Both the position numbers and the translations under genes were made by a program. From an uncultured bacterium (GTDB taxonomy: Bacteria > Bacillota > Clostridia > Lachnospirales > Lachnospiraceae), in contig CAMTZV010000088.1 of NCBI GenBank assembly GCA_947086625.1, positions 1 to 6,609 on the forward strand: 6,609 nucleotides of DNA. The letters are read 5' to 3'. Below the pieces are notes generated by a model. It was not told the origin of the DNA, made no database searches, and worked only from the letters and a program-made list of their open reading frames with translations. Positions 1 to 6,114 of the stretch are shown here, in pieces. Positions within the stretch are counted from its first letter, which is position 1; each line of letters starts with the position of its first letter.

Positions 1-216
1 CTGGTGCAGATGACGTGATTATGGTAATCTGGGTGCCAGGCGCAAAGCGGGAGCAGAAGCCGGGATACATCAATGATGATTTGTTTGGAGGGACTTTTCG
101 TAGAAATTGGGAGGGGGATTACCACTGTACCAGATTGCAGGTAAAAACAATGCTGAGAGATCAGGCAGAGGAAACCATATGCGCCAGGTGGGGACAAAGG
201 CGCACGGCGGCTTTAA
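1..216. other. Upstream region with no recognised gene
   Basis: I recognise no gene here. One + strand frame is open from the window edge to a TGA at 222-224, but its translation (for example IWVPGAKREQKPGYINDD near its start) matches no family I know, and its composition is less coding-like than the DNA further on. A 6-bp inverted repeat (TGCGCC at 180-185 with GGCGCA at 199-204) is too short, and its loop too large, to call a terminator. A start codon at 179 is preceded by AGAGGA at 167-172, which may matter for the coding-like stretch that follows. I see no tRNA, riboswitch or mobile-element end. Confidence 0.5.
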
Positions 217-408
217 ATATATGACAACGCAAAGCGTGTTTTTGAAACGCTGCGGGCGTCCGGTGCTTATGATGAGATGTTTCTGGAGGAGCTTGACGAG
301 GCATTGTATGAGGAAAAACGGATGCCCTCGCATCTGTACGGCGTGGACGCGTTTGCGACCGAAAAGCTGGATATCTACGAGGGGCAGCTTGAACGGAAGG
401 AGTGCATC
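217..408 (+). other. Coding-like stretch in frame with the AraC regulator
   Basis: The regulator's frame has no stop between the TAA at 214-216 and the regulator itself. The translation here is rich in Asp, Glu, Leu and Tyr (for example FLEELDEALYEEKRMPSHLY), and its codons favour G/C at the third position like the genes downstream, so it looks translated rather than spacer. The only in-frame ATG before 409 is at 277, which lacks a clear Shine-Dalgarno; CTG at 250 is another possibility. It may be an N-terminal extension of the regulator from a weak start, or the remnant of another reading frame entered from the ATG at 179 through a shift near 212-222. I do not recognise a domain in it. Confidence 0.45.
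395..402 (+). promoter_or_regulatory. Ribosome binding site deciding the AraC start
   Basis: GGAAGGAG lies 6 nt upstream of the ATG at 409, a near-ideal Shine-Dalgarno and spacing. No comparable site precedes the in-frame ATG at 277. This is the main reason for placing the regulator's start at 409. Confidence 0.75.
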
Positions 409-1614
409 ATGAATCATCACAGCTATCTGCTTTGCCATCTGTCGGGCGTTTTTCACACGGGTGTTTTCTGTTTTCAGGAAGGGGTTCTGACATCATATGA
501 GGACAACCCGGAATATAACCCGCTGTACCAAAGCGGGGCGCTGCGCCTTGCGCTGGCCCGCCGCGCGGATGCGCAGGAGGAGCCGGTCGTACTGCGCGAC
601 GACTTTTCGGTATTTTTTATCTGTGTAAAAGCGGAGACTGGCTACTGCATGATGGGCCCGTTGTGCATACAGGTGATGGGGCGGGCCGAGCGTCATCGGT
701 TTTACCGCTTTTACGGTGTGGACGAGAAGTGGGAGAAGGGGCTGCACTACCACACGCTGATGGAAATTTTGCAGACTGCCGGGATGCTTGCGAAGCTGCT
801 CACGGGAAGGGAGTACACGGACGGGCAGCTCATGGAGGCAAACTATGATGCCGCAGAGAGCGAAAAAGAGCGGCAGGAGCAGGTCTGGTTTGACTTAAAA
901 TCCGAGGATGAGGACATTTACCGGCACACCTATCAGGAGGAGCGGCGGATACTCGACGCGGTGAAGGCCGGAAACGTGGAAATGGCCGTGCGGCTTTCAA
1001 AGGAGATGGACGCGAATATCGGCAGGCTCGGGGAGAGCGAGACGGAGCACTGGCGGAACTTATCGATCGTGGCCGCAACACTGTGTGCCAGAGCCGCGAT
1101 CGAGGGAGGCGTGATGCCCTCAGTTGCGTACCGCGTCAGCGGGTTTTATATCAACAAGAGTACGGCGTGTAAGGATATCGCGCAGATTTTAATCTACCGC
1201 AACCATGCAATCGAGGAGCTTGCAAAACGGGTGCGGGAGCACAGGCAGCGCCGCACCTCCAGCTATACCCAGCAGTGCATGGATTACGTATACGGGCATT
1301 ACCGCGAAAAAATATATCTCGAGGAGATTGCGGACACGCTCGGGATCAGCGGCAGCCATCTCTCACGCCTGTTCAAAAAGGAGACGGGAAAGGCCCTGCA
1401 GGATTTCGTCAATGACGTGCGGGTGGAGAAGGCGGCAAATTTGCTCACCTATTCGGACGAGACGCTACCCCGGATCGCGGAGTATGTCAATTTCCCGTCG
1501 CAGAGCTATTTCGGAAAAATCTTTAAGGCGCGCACGGGCATGACGCCGAAGCAGTACCGGGAGACGTATAAGCCCGCGGAATTTTATGACGGACAGCATC
1601 AGGGGAAGCGCTGA
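409..1614 (+). CDS. AraC-family transcriptional regulator
   Basis: DNA-binding regulator, probably the activator of the sugar-utilisation genes that follow. With the start at 409 it is 401 aa. The C-terminal part (about 290-388) is a complete AraC/XylS double helix-turn-helix: the first HTH is near residues 304-327 (EEIADTLGISGSHLSRLFKK) and the second near 353-376 (Ile356-Ala357-Glu358, then SQSYFGKIFKARTG), closing with the family's typical Pro-x-x-Tyr-Arg (380-384). The N-terminal 270 residues are not the small cupin of AraC itself. They resemble the long sensor region of many Clostridia AraC proteins, with a helical module from about 175 (EERRILDAVKAGN) through RNLSIVAATLCARAAIEGG (about 216-234). 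No membrane segment or response-regulator receiver domain is visible, so it is likely cytoplasmic. A hairpin and T tract 73 bp after the stop could end its transcript. The effector is unknown. An upstream start at 277 would give 445 aa but has a poor RBS. Confidence 0.9.
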   Translation: MNHHSYLLCHLSGVFHTGVFCFQEGVLTSYEDNPEYNPLYQSGALRLALARRADAQEEPVVLRDDFSVFFICVKAETGYCMMGPLCIQVMGRAERHRFYRFYGVDEKWEKGLHYHTLMEILQTAGMLAKLLTGREYTDGQLMEANYDAAESEKERQEQVWFDLKSEDEDIYRHTYQEERRILDAVKAGNVEMAVRLSKEMDANIGRLGESETEHWRNLSIVAATLCARAAIEGGVMPSVAYRVSGFYINKSTACKDIAQILIYRNHAIEELAKRVREHRQRRTSSYTQQCMDYVYGHYREKIYLEEIADTLGISGSHLSRLFKKETGKALQDFVNDVRVEKAANLLTYSDETLPRIAEYVNFPSQSYFGKIFKARTGMTPKQYRETYKPAEFYDGQHQGKR

Positions 1615-1628
1615 GAACTGTGCGTTTT

Positions 1629-1676
1629 CAAATTCCCGGATATTTGAGCAAAATAAGACTAAAAACATCAAAATAA
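1629..1676. promoter_or_regulatory. Candidate AraC-type operator: 20-bp-phased direct repeats
   Basis: The 8-mer CAAAATAA occurs at 1649-1656 and again at 1669-1676, exactly 20 bp apart. A weaker copy, CAAATT, sits a further 20 bp upstream at 1629-1634. Direct half-sites about two helical turns apart are the usual arrangement for AraC-family dimers, and this gap lies between the regulator and the presumed operon. The tract is A-rich, so chance is not excluded. A TTGAGC at 1644-1649 could be a -35 element, but no convincing -10 follows at the right spacing. Assignment to this regulator is inference. Confidence 0.4.
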
Positions 1677-1687
1677 CGATAGAAGAA

Positions 1688-1736
1688 AAGAGCCTTTCGG
1701 TGTTACCTTATGAACACAGAGAGAGCTCTTATTTTT
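1688..1736 (+). terminator. Long hairpin with T tract (terminator or leader attenuator)
   Basis: The arms 1688-1704 and 1713-1730 pair over 16 bp: AAGAGC with GCTCTT at the base, then five pairs including one G-U, one G/A mismatch, and GTGTT with AACAC at the top, with one bulged A at 1724 and an 8-nt loop (1705-1712). ATTTTT follows at 1731-1736. This fits a rho-independent terminator for the regulator gene. It ends only 13 nt before the next RBS, so unless a promoter fits in between, the downstream operon's transcript would also carry it. It may therefore act as an attenuator or a 5'-stabilising stem. Confidence 0.6.
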
Positions 1737-1749
1737 ATAAAAGAAACGC

Positions 1750-1755
1750 AGGAGG
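1750..1755 (+). promoter_or_regulatory. Ribosome binding site deciding the glycoside hydrolase start
   Basis: AGGAGG is 7 nt upstream of the ATG at 1763. The same frame is open back to an ATG at 1586 inside the regulator, but that codon has no Shine-Dalgarno and the extension would run through the hairpin. Confidence 0.85.
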
Positions 1756-1762
1756 AAAGGAA

Positions 1763-2980
1763 ATGTTATCGGAACGGTTTTACGGAATGGGCGAGCCGCT
1801 CATTCAGCGGGAAGGCGATACCGGGGTCATGGCGGCGGAGTATTTAGAGCTCGTAAAAGCGCTTGGCTGTACGGCCTACCGCTCATGGATGCATCTGACG
1901 GATACGCTAAAGGATCCGCACACGCCGGACGATGCGGTGTGCGCGGCGCACAGGCGGCTTTTAGAGCGCGCGGCGGCGCTCGATCTCGAGGTGACTGGCA
2001 TGAGCCACGAATGGTTTTTACCGGAGGGCTGCAGGCAGAAAAAAGGGCATGCGATGCCAATGCGCGACTTAAGCGAGGGAAGCCTGTACATGCAGACGCT
2101 TCATATGCTCGAGGAGTCGTGGTGTACGCAGGCAAAGCTTTTCCCGGAGGTAGGAAACTGGGAGATCGGAAACGAGTGGAACTTAAACGCGTTCCTTCAT
2201 CCGGACGGATTTTTGGACGAGGAGGGTGCGGAGCCGTTCACGGCGGATGAAAAGATGGAAATCGCCATCGACCTCATGTATTTTTCGGCGAAGGGCGTGC
2301 GAAAAGGCAACCCGAAGGCAAAGGTGACGTGCTTTTCACCGGCGCTCTCCACGCCGTGGCTCGGCGGGGATCTGCCGGACTACCTGCCGCCGATGTACGG
2401 CATTGCGTGGACGCTCGACAAGATGTACCGGCGCATCAAATCCGGCGCGTTCTGGTCGGACAACACGGACGACTACTTTGATATGCTTTCCTGGCATCCG
2501 TACCAGATGAGTGTCGACCAGAGCAAGGTCGGGATGGATCTGTTTTTAGACATCTTCGAGCCGGATCATCTGTGGAAGGACTACAACGACGCGGCCTACC
2601 GGGTGATGTGCAAATACGGCGACGGGCACAAGCAGGTGATTCTGACCGAGGCCGGCTTTACGGACTGCGGCGACGAGCAGGAGGAGGAGCGGCGCGCGGA
2701 GTACACCAGGAAGCTCTTAAAGCTGGCGGCAGAGCTTCCGTACGTGCGCACGATCTACAATTTCCGGCTTTTAAACGAGGAAGGTATGCTGAAAAGGGCG
2801 GGCATCGAGGACAACCAGATCGGAGGGCTCGCGGAGGTGTACTTCGGCTTTTTTGAGGAGCCGTGGCACGACTGTAAGCCGCGCAAAAAGGCGTATGTCT
2901 TGCAGGAGCTGACCGGCAGCACGGCGGATCTGGAGGAGGCCGGAAAAAGGGTAGCGGCCACCCGCAAAGAGATTTTATAA
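1763..2980 (+). CDS. Clan GH-A glycoside hydrolase (retaining, TIM barrel), family unassigned
   Basis: A 405-aa protein with the marks of a retaining beta-glycosidase of the (beta/alpha)8 clan GH-A. W-E-I-G-N-E-W-N at 133-140 carries the Asn-Glu pair that ends strand 4 and supplies the acid/base (Glu138). I-L-T-E-A-G-F at 293-299 ends strand 7 and supplies the likely nucleophile (Glu296). The 158-residue separation fits the clan. L-S-W-H-P-Y-Q at 242-248 (His245) looks like the substrate-binding strand 6 loop, and Y-R-S-W at 39-42 fits an early barrel strand. There is no signal peptide or carbohydrate-binding module, so it should act in the cytoplasm on an imported sugar. The family (near GH39, GH5 or an unclassified relative) and the specificity cannot be set by eye; beta-xylosidase or beta-glucosidase activity are guesses. 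It stands 18 bp before the symporter gene, probably as first gene of the operon. Confidence 0.82.
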   Translation: MLSERFYGMGEPLIQREGDTGVMAAEYLELVKALGCTAYRSWMHLTDTLKDPHTPDDAVCAAHRRLLERAAALDLEVTGMSHEWFLPEGCRQKKGHAMPMRDLSEGSLYMQTLHMLEESWCTQAKLFPEVGNWEIGNEWNLNAFLHPDGFLDEEGAEPFTADEKMEIAIDLMYFSAKGVRKGNPKAKVTCFSPALSTPWLGGDLPDYLPPMYGIAWTLDKMYRRIKSGAFWSDNTDDYFDMLSWHPYQMSVDQSKVGMDLFLDIFEPDHLWKDYNDAAYRVMCKYGDGHKQVILTEAGFTDCGDEQEEERRAEYTRKLLKLAAELPYVRTIYNFRLLNEEGMLKRAGIEDNQIGGLAEVYFGFFEEPWHDCKPRKKAYVLQELTGSTADLEEAGKRVAATRKEIL

Positions 2981-2998
2981 ACGAACGGAGGAGAAAAA

Positions 2999-4408
2999 AT
3001 GATTAGTTTTGCATCGAAGACAGACAATCCGAACACAAAGCTCGGCTGGAACGACCGGATTGGCTACGGTATGGGAAATTTTGGTATGGCATGGGTCAAC
3101 GGCATGATGTCGGCGTTCCTCATGAAATATTTAACCGACGTATCGCTCGTGGACGCGGGCGTGGTCAGTGCGATCATCGCGATCTCAAAGCTGTTTGACG
3201 GCATTTCCGATCTGATTATGGGACGCATCGTGGACGGGACGCGCGCAAAGATGGGAAAGGCGAGGGTATGGCTCATCCGCATGTGCCTTCCGCTGGCGAT
3301 CTCGACGGTTCTGCTGTTCAGCGTACCGGCGTCCATGACGGGAGTCATCAAGTACATATACGTATTTCTGCTCTACAACCTTGTAAACGCGGTCTTTTAC
3401 ACGGCGATGTTCGTCCCGTATAATTCGCTGATTTCACTGAGCACGACGGACGGCTATGAACACGGAATGCTCGGAAATATCAGCATGATCTTCCAGACGA
3501 TCGCCAACATCTGCATGAACACCTTCTTTATGACGATGGTCGTGAAATTTTCCGGCGCGGCGGAGCCGTATATGGTGGAGGCGCAGTCCGGCTGGACGGC
3601 TGCTACGATCGTTGTCGGCATTATCATTGTCGTATCCGCGCTGATCTGCGTGTGCGGGACAAAGGAGCGCACAGGCGCGCAGGCATCGCAGGACGGCGGG
3701 AAGCCGAAGGATGAGGTATCCACGGGAAAGGCGCTGAAATCCCTGTTTACGAACCGCTACTGGCTGTCCATGATCTTTGCGATGTTTGTTATTTTCTTTA
3801 TCATTGTCATGTATTCGGCAGGCGCGATTTTTTACTGCGCGGATGTGCTCGGGGATTACGCGCTTTATACGCCGGTCAACAACGCGCTCTCCATCGCGCA
3901 GTTTGTAACGATGTTTTTTACGCCGTTTTTCATGAAGAAATTCGGAAAGCACATGACCTATATGGTCGGCCTTGTCGGCATGGGGCTTGGCTTCTTAGGA
4001 ACCGGGTTTGCGGGGACGAACGTCGCTCTTTTAGTTCTCTTCAATGCGCTCAAGGGCATCGGCCTTGGCGCGGCGGGCGGAATGGCGTTCGGCATGGTTG
4101 CCGATACGCTTGAATACGGCGAGTGGAAGGACGGCTTTAAGGTTGTCGGTATGGGAAATGCCGCAATCTCCGCGGCGCAGAAGCTCGGCCTTGGCATCGG
4201 CCAGGTCGTGCTCGGTGTGATTCTTGATATCGGGGGCTATGACGGGACCGTGACCGCGCAGAGCGAGTCCGCGAAGGCCGCAATCTCCGTCATTTACAAC
4301 TGGCTGCCGGTGACCCTGATCGTCGTGACCTTCTTTATCATGCTGACCTATAAGCTGGATAAGGAGCTGCCGCAGATTCAGAAGGAGCTGGAGGAGCGCC
4401 ATAAATAA
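2999..4408 (+). CDS. GPH-family sugar:cation symporter (MelB/XynP-like)
   Basis: Integral membrane transporter of the glycoside-pentoside-hexuronide:cation family, which brings in sugars or glycosides with Na+ or H+. The 469 residues match the family length and show about twelve hydrophobic segments (roughly 27-46, 52-75, 92-112, 116-138, 160-182, 200-220, 254-276, 292-312, 319-339, 342-368, 385-412 and 432-452) with a hydrophilic central loop at 221-250. F-D-G-I-S-D at 66-71 places Asp67 and Asp71 at the spacing of MelB Asp55 and Asp59, the cation site. The family motif A-D-T-L-E-Y-G-E-W-K-D-G lies at 368-379, and Lys395 in AAQKLGLG sits where MelB has its conserved helix XI lysine. The ATG at 2999 follows GGAGGAG at 2987-2993. 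The family also carries melibiose, xylosides, lactose and glucuronides, so the substrate here must be inferred from the neighbouring enzymes. Confidence 0.92.
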   Translation: MISFASKTDNPNTKLGWNDRIGYGMGNFGMAWVNGMMSAFLMKYLTDVSLVDAGVVSAIIAISKLFDGISDLIMGRIVDGTRAKMGKARVWLIRMCLPLAISTVLLFSVPASMTGVIKYIYVFLLYNLVNAVFYTAMFVPYNSLISLSTTDGYEHGMLGNISMIFQTIANICMNTFFMTMVVKFSGAAEPYMVEAQSGWTAATIVVGIIIVVSALICVCGTKERTGAQASQDGGKPKDEVSTGKALKSLFTNRYWLSMIFAMFVIFFIIVMYSAGAIFYCADVLGDYALYTPVNNALSIAQFVTMFFTPFFMKKFGKHMTYMVGLVGMGLGFLGTGFAGTNVALLVLFNALKGIGLGAAGGMAFGMVADTLEYGEWKDGFKVVGMGNAAISAAQKLGLGIGQVVLGVILDIGGYDGTVTAQSESAKAAISVIYNWLPVTLIVVTFFIMLTYKLDKELPQIQKELEERHK

Positions 4409-4422
4409 AGGATAAGGAGTGC

Positions 4423-4488
4423 ATGGCATTCCGGGACGACGGCCACGGTCAAAAGTGCTGTGGCCGTATTTCGCAGGGAGGAAAGTAA
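4423..4488 (+). CDS. Possible 21-codon leader ORF before the esterase
   Basis: An ATG at 4423 opens a 21-aa frame (MAFRDDGHGQKCCGRISQGG then Lys) whose TAA at 4486-4488 ends 2 nt before the esterase ATG. AAGGAG at 4414-4419 precedes it, but with only 3 nt between, which is short for good initiation. If translated, it would run through the hairpin at 4439-4467 and could couple ribosomes to the esterase start. No family is recognised, and an ORF this short may be chance. Confidence 0.25.
   Translation: MAFRDDGHGQKCCGRISQGGK
4439..4467 (+). other. GC-rich intra-operon hairpin
   Basis: ACGGCCAC at 4439-4446 pairs perfectly with GTGGCCGT at 4460-4467. Three further pairs (two of them G-U) close a 7-nt loop at 4450-4456. 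Only ATTT follows (4468-4471), so it is a weak terminator at best. It lies in the 82-bp gap between the symporter and the esterase and ends 8 nt before the esterase RBS. Partial termination, mRNA processing or protection of the upstream message from 3' decay would all set different levels for the genes on either side. Confidence 0.6.
4476..4481 (+). promoter_or_regulatory. Ribosome binding site deciding the esterase start
   Basis: GGGAGG, inside AGGGAGGAAAG, lies 9 nt upstream of the ATG at 4491. The same frame is open back to a GTG at 4419, but that start would add 24 residues encoded by the hairpin region, rich in Arg and Gly and absent from the family, so 4491 is preferred. Confidence 0.75.
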
Positions 4489-4490
4489 CG

Positions 4491-6050
4491 ATGGGTGAGT
4501 ATATTGTAAATACAAAAAGCGGAAAAGTAAAAGGCCATGAGCGGGACGGGCGGATCGAGTATCTCGGAATCCCTTACGCGAAGCCGCCCGTGGGGGCGCT
4601 GCGCTTTAAGCGCGCGCAGCCGGCGGAGCCGTGGGACGGAATCTTTGACGCGGCGTCCTACGGGCCGGAGGCGGTGCAAAACGACGAGGGAATGGACAAG
4701 GGCTCGGAGGACTGTCTGACAATCAACGTGCAGCGCCCCATAGACGGGGAGAAGCTTCCGGTGTTCGTCTACATCCACGGCGGCGGCTATATGACGGGCG
4801 CGGCAAATGTGCCCCTCTATAACGGAAAGCATTTTGCGGACGACGGGCTTGTGTTCGTCTCCTTCCAGTACCGGATGAATGTGTTTGGCTTTTTCGATTT
4901 CACGACCTATCCGGGGTGCGGGGATTTTGAGAGCAACTGCGGCATCTCCGACCAGATTATGGCGATGCACTGGATCCGCGACAACATCGAGGCGTTTGGC
5001 GGCGATCCGGGAAATATCACGATCGACGGGGAGTCCGCGGGCGGCGCGAGCGTTGTGAACATGCTGGCGATGCCCGCCGTAAAGGGGATTTTCCAGAAGG
5101 CGATCGTGCAGAGCGGCCTGCCCAACTGTGTGATGACGCACGAGACGGCAAGGCAGAACATGGATCTCTACCTCGAGGGCATGGGGATGGGCGAACAGGA
5201 TATCCCGAAGCTGAAGGAGATGGAGCCGTACGAGCTGTTAAGGGGCGTGGCATACATCGCGGAGCACCACCAGTATAAAAACCCCGGCATGTTCCTCCCC
5301 GGCCCGGTCATCGACGACCTTCTGCCGCAGCGCCCCATCGACGCCATCCGGGAGGGCAGCGCGAAGGATGTAAAGCTGATTATCGGCACAAACCTGCAGG
5401 AGGGCACGATGTTCGTCCACCCGGAGAAAACCGGATTTCCCAATTCGTGGGCGATGGTTGCCGAGATGCTGGAAAAGAACGGTCACGCGGCGGCGATTCC
5501 CCGGATCATCGACTATTATCATCCGTCCAGAAACGACCGCTTCACAAAGTTCCGGGCGCAGAATGATTTTTCTTTAAGCAGCATACCGCCGGTGACGGAG
5601 ACGTTTGAGCAGGAGGGCGCGTATCCGTTTATCGCGTTCGCGACGGACTACGCGTTCCAGATGCCGTCCATAAAGGTGGCCGAGGCACAGAGACAGTACA
5701 CGAAGGACGTCTGGATGTACCGCTATGAGTGCATCACAAAGACGGGCTGGGAGACCGGATGGCTTTCGTCCCACGCGTTCGAGCTGCCGGTTTCCTTTGG
5801 AAACATGGATTTTCATTTCAGCGAGTTTGTGTTCAGGGACGAGCCGCAGGAGGTCGTGGAAAAGCTGATCGACGAGATCCACGGCTCCTGGGTGCGTTTT
5901 GCAAAAACAGGGGATCCGAACCCGGAGTGGCTGCGGTTTGCGGGGCACGATTCGCCGGTGCGCATTTTCGACCGGGAGAGCAAAACGGTGCGGCTGGACC
6001 GGACGGAGCTGATGCGGGTGTGGGACGATTTACGGTTTTACGAGAATTAG
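4491..6050 (+). CDS. Type B carboxylesterase (PnbA-like)
   Basis: Alpha/beta-hydrolase of the type B carboxylesterase family (COESTERASE), cleaving carboxylic esters. From 4491 it is 519 aa, close to bacterial p-nitrobenzyl esterases. Family landmarks occur in order: Y-L-G-I-P-Y-A-K-P-P near residues 24-33; E-D-C-L-T-I-N-V at 73-80; the oxyanion-hole H-G-G-G at 96-99; the nucleophile elbow G-E-S-A-G-G with Ser182; Q-E-G with Glu304, the likely acid; and S-H-A-F-E-L-P with His428, completing the Ser-Glu-His triad. No signal peptide is seen, so it should be cytoplasmic. Set between a sugar symporter and a rhamnosidase-like gene, it probably removes acetyl or aromatic acyl groups from an imported glycoside (inference). 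All catalytic residues are present and there is no sign of truncation. These enzymes have broad specificity, so the true substrate is open. Confidence 0.93.
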   Translation: MGEYIVNTKSGKVKGHERDGRIEYLGIPYAKPPVGALRFKRAQPAEPWDGIFDAASYGPEAVQNDEGMDKGSEDCLTINVQRPIDGEKLPVFVYIHGGGYMTGAANVPLYNGKHFADDGLVFVSFQYRMNVFGFFDFTTYPGCGDFESNCGISDQIMAMHWIRDNIEAFGGDPGNITIDGESAGGASVVNMLAMPAVKGIFQKAIVQSGLPNCVMTHETARQNMDLYLEGMGMGEQDIPKLKEMEPYELLRGVAYIAEHHQYKNPGMFLPGPVIDDLLPQRPIDAIREGSAKDVKLIIGTNLQEGTMFVHPEKTGFPNSWAMVAEMLEKNGHAAAIPRIIDYYHPSRNDRFTKFRAQNDFSLSSIPPVTETFEQEGAYPFIAFATDYAFQMPSIKVAEAQRQYTKDVWMYRYECITKTGWETGWLSSHAFELPVSFGNMDFHFSEFVFRDEPQEVVEKLIDEIHGSWVRFAKTGDPNPEWLRFAGHDSPVRIFDRESKTVRLDRTELMRVWDDLRFYEN

Positions 6051-6114
6051 AAAGAACGAACCGTGGAAATTATGGTAAGAAACGAGATACTGCTGTGATG
6101 AAGGAGTGTGACAT

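Noticed and set aside
30..165. CTGAGA and GGGTGCC words suggesting a TPP riboswitch
   Set aside because: The partner conserved segments and the paired stems in the right order are missing, and nothing nearby is a thiamine gene.
191..219. Possible promoter for the regulator: GGGACA at 191-196 and TAAATA at 214-219, spaced 17 bp
   Set aside because: Only 4/6 and 3/6 matches to consensus, and the DNA just after it looks coding; not strong enough to list as a feature.
1711..1741. TGAACA and TATAAA as a promoter just before the glycoside hydrolase
   Set aside because: The spacing is long (19 bp), both boxes overlap the hairpin and its T tract, and transcription would start at about the RBS itself.
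1586..1762. A 59-residue N-terminal extension of the glycoside hydrolase starting inside the regulator gene
   Set aside because: There is no Shine-Dalgarno before 1586, the extension reads through the hairpin and A-rich gap, and it is unlike a barrel N terminus; AGGAGG before 1763 is far better.
3434..3952. Long open frame on the minus strand inside the symporter gene (and similar ones opposite the esterase)
   Set aside because: Rich in Arg and His with no family motif; it is the antisense shadow of a gene with clear family motifs and a good RBS.
4419..4490. GTG start of the esterase at 4419
   Set aside because: It has no properly spaced RBS, the extra residues are encoded by the hairpin region, and type B esterases start close to the sequence beginning at 4491.
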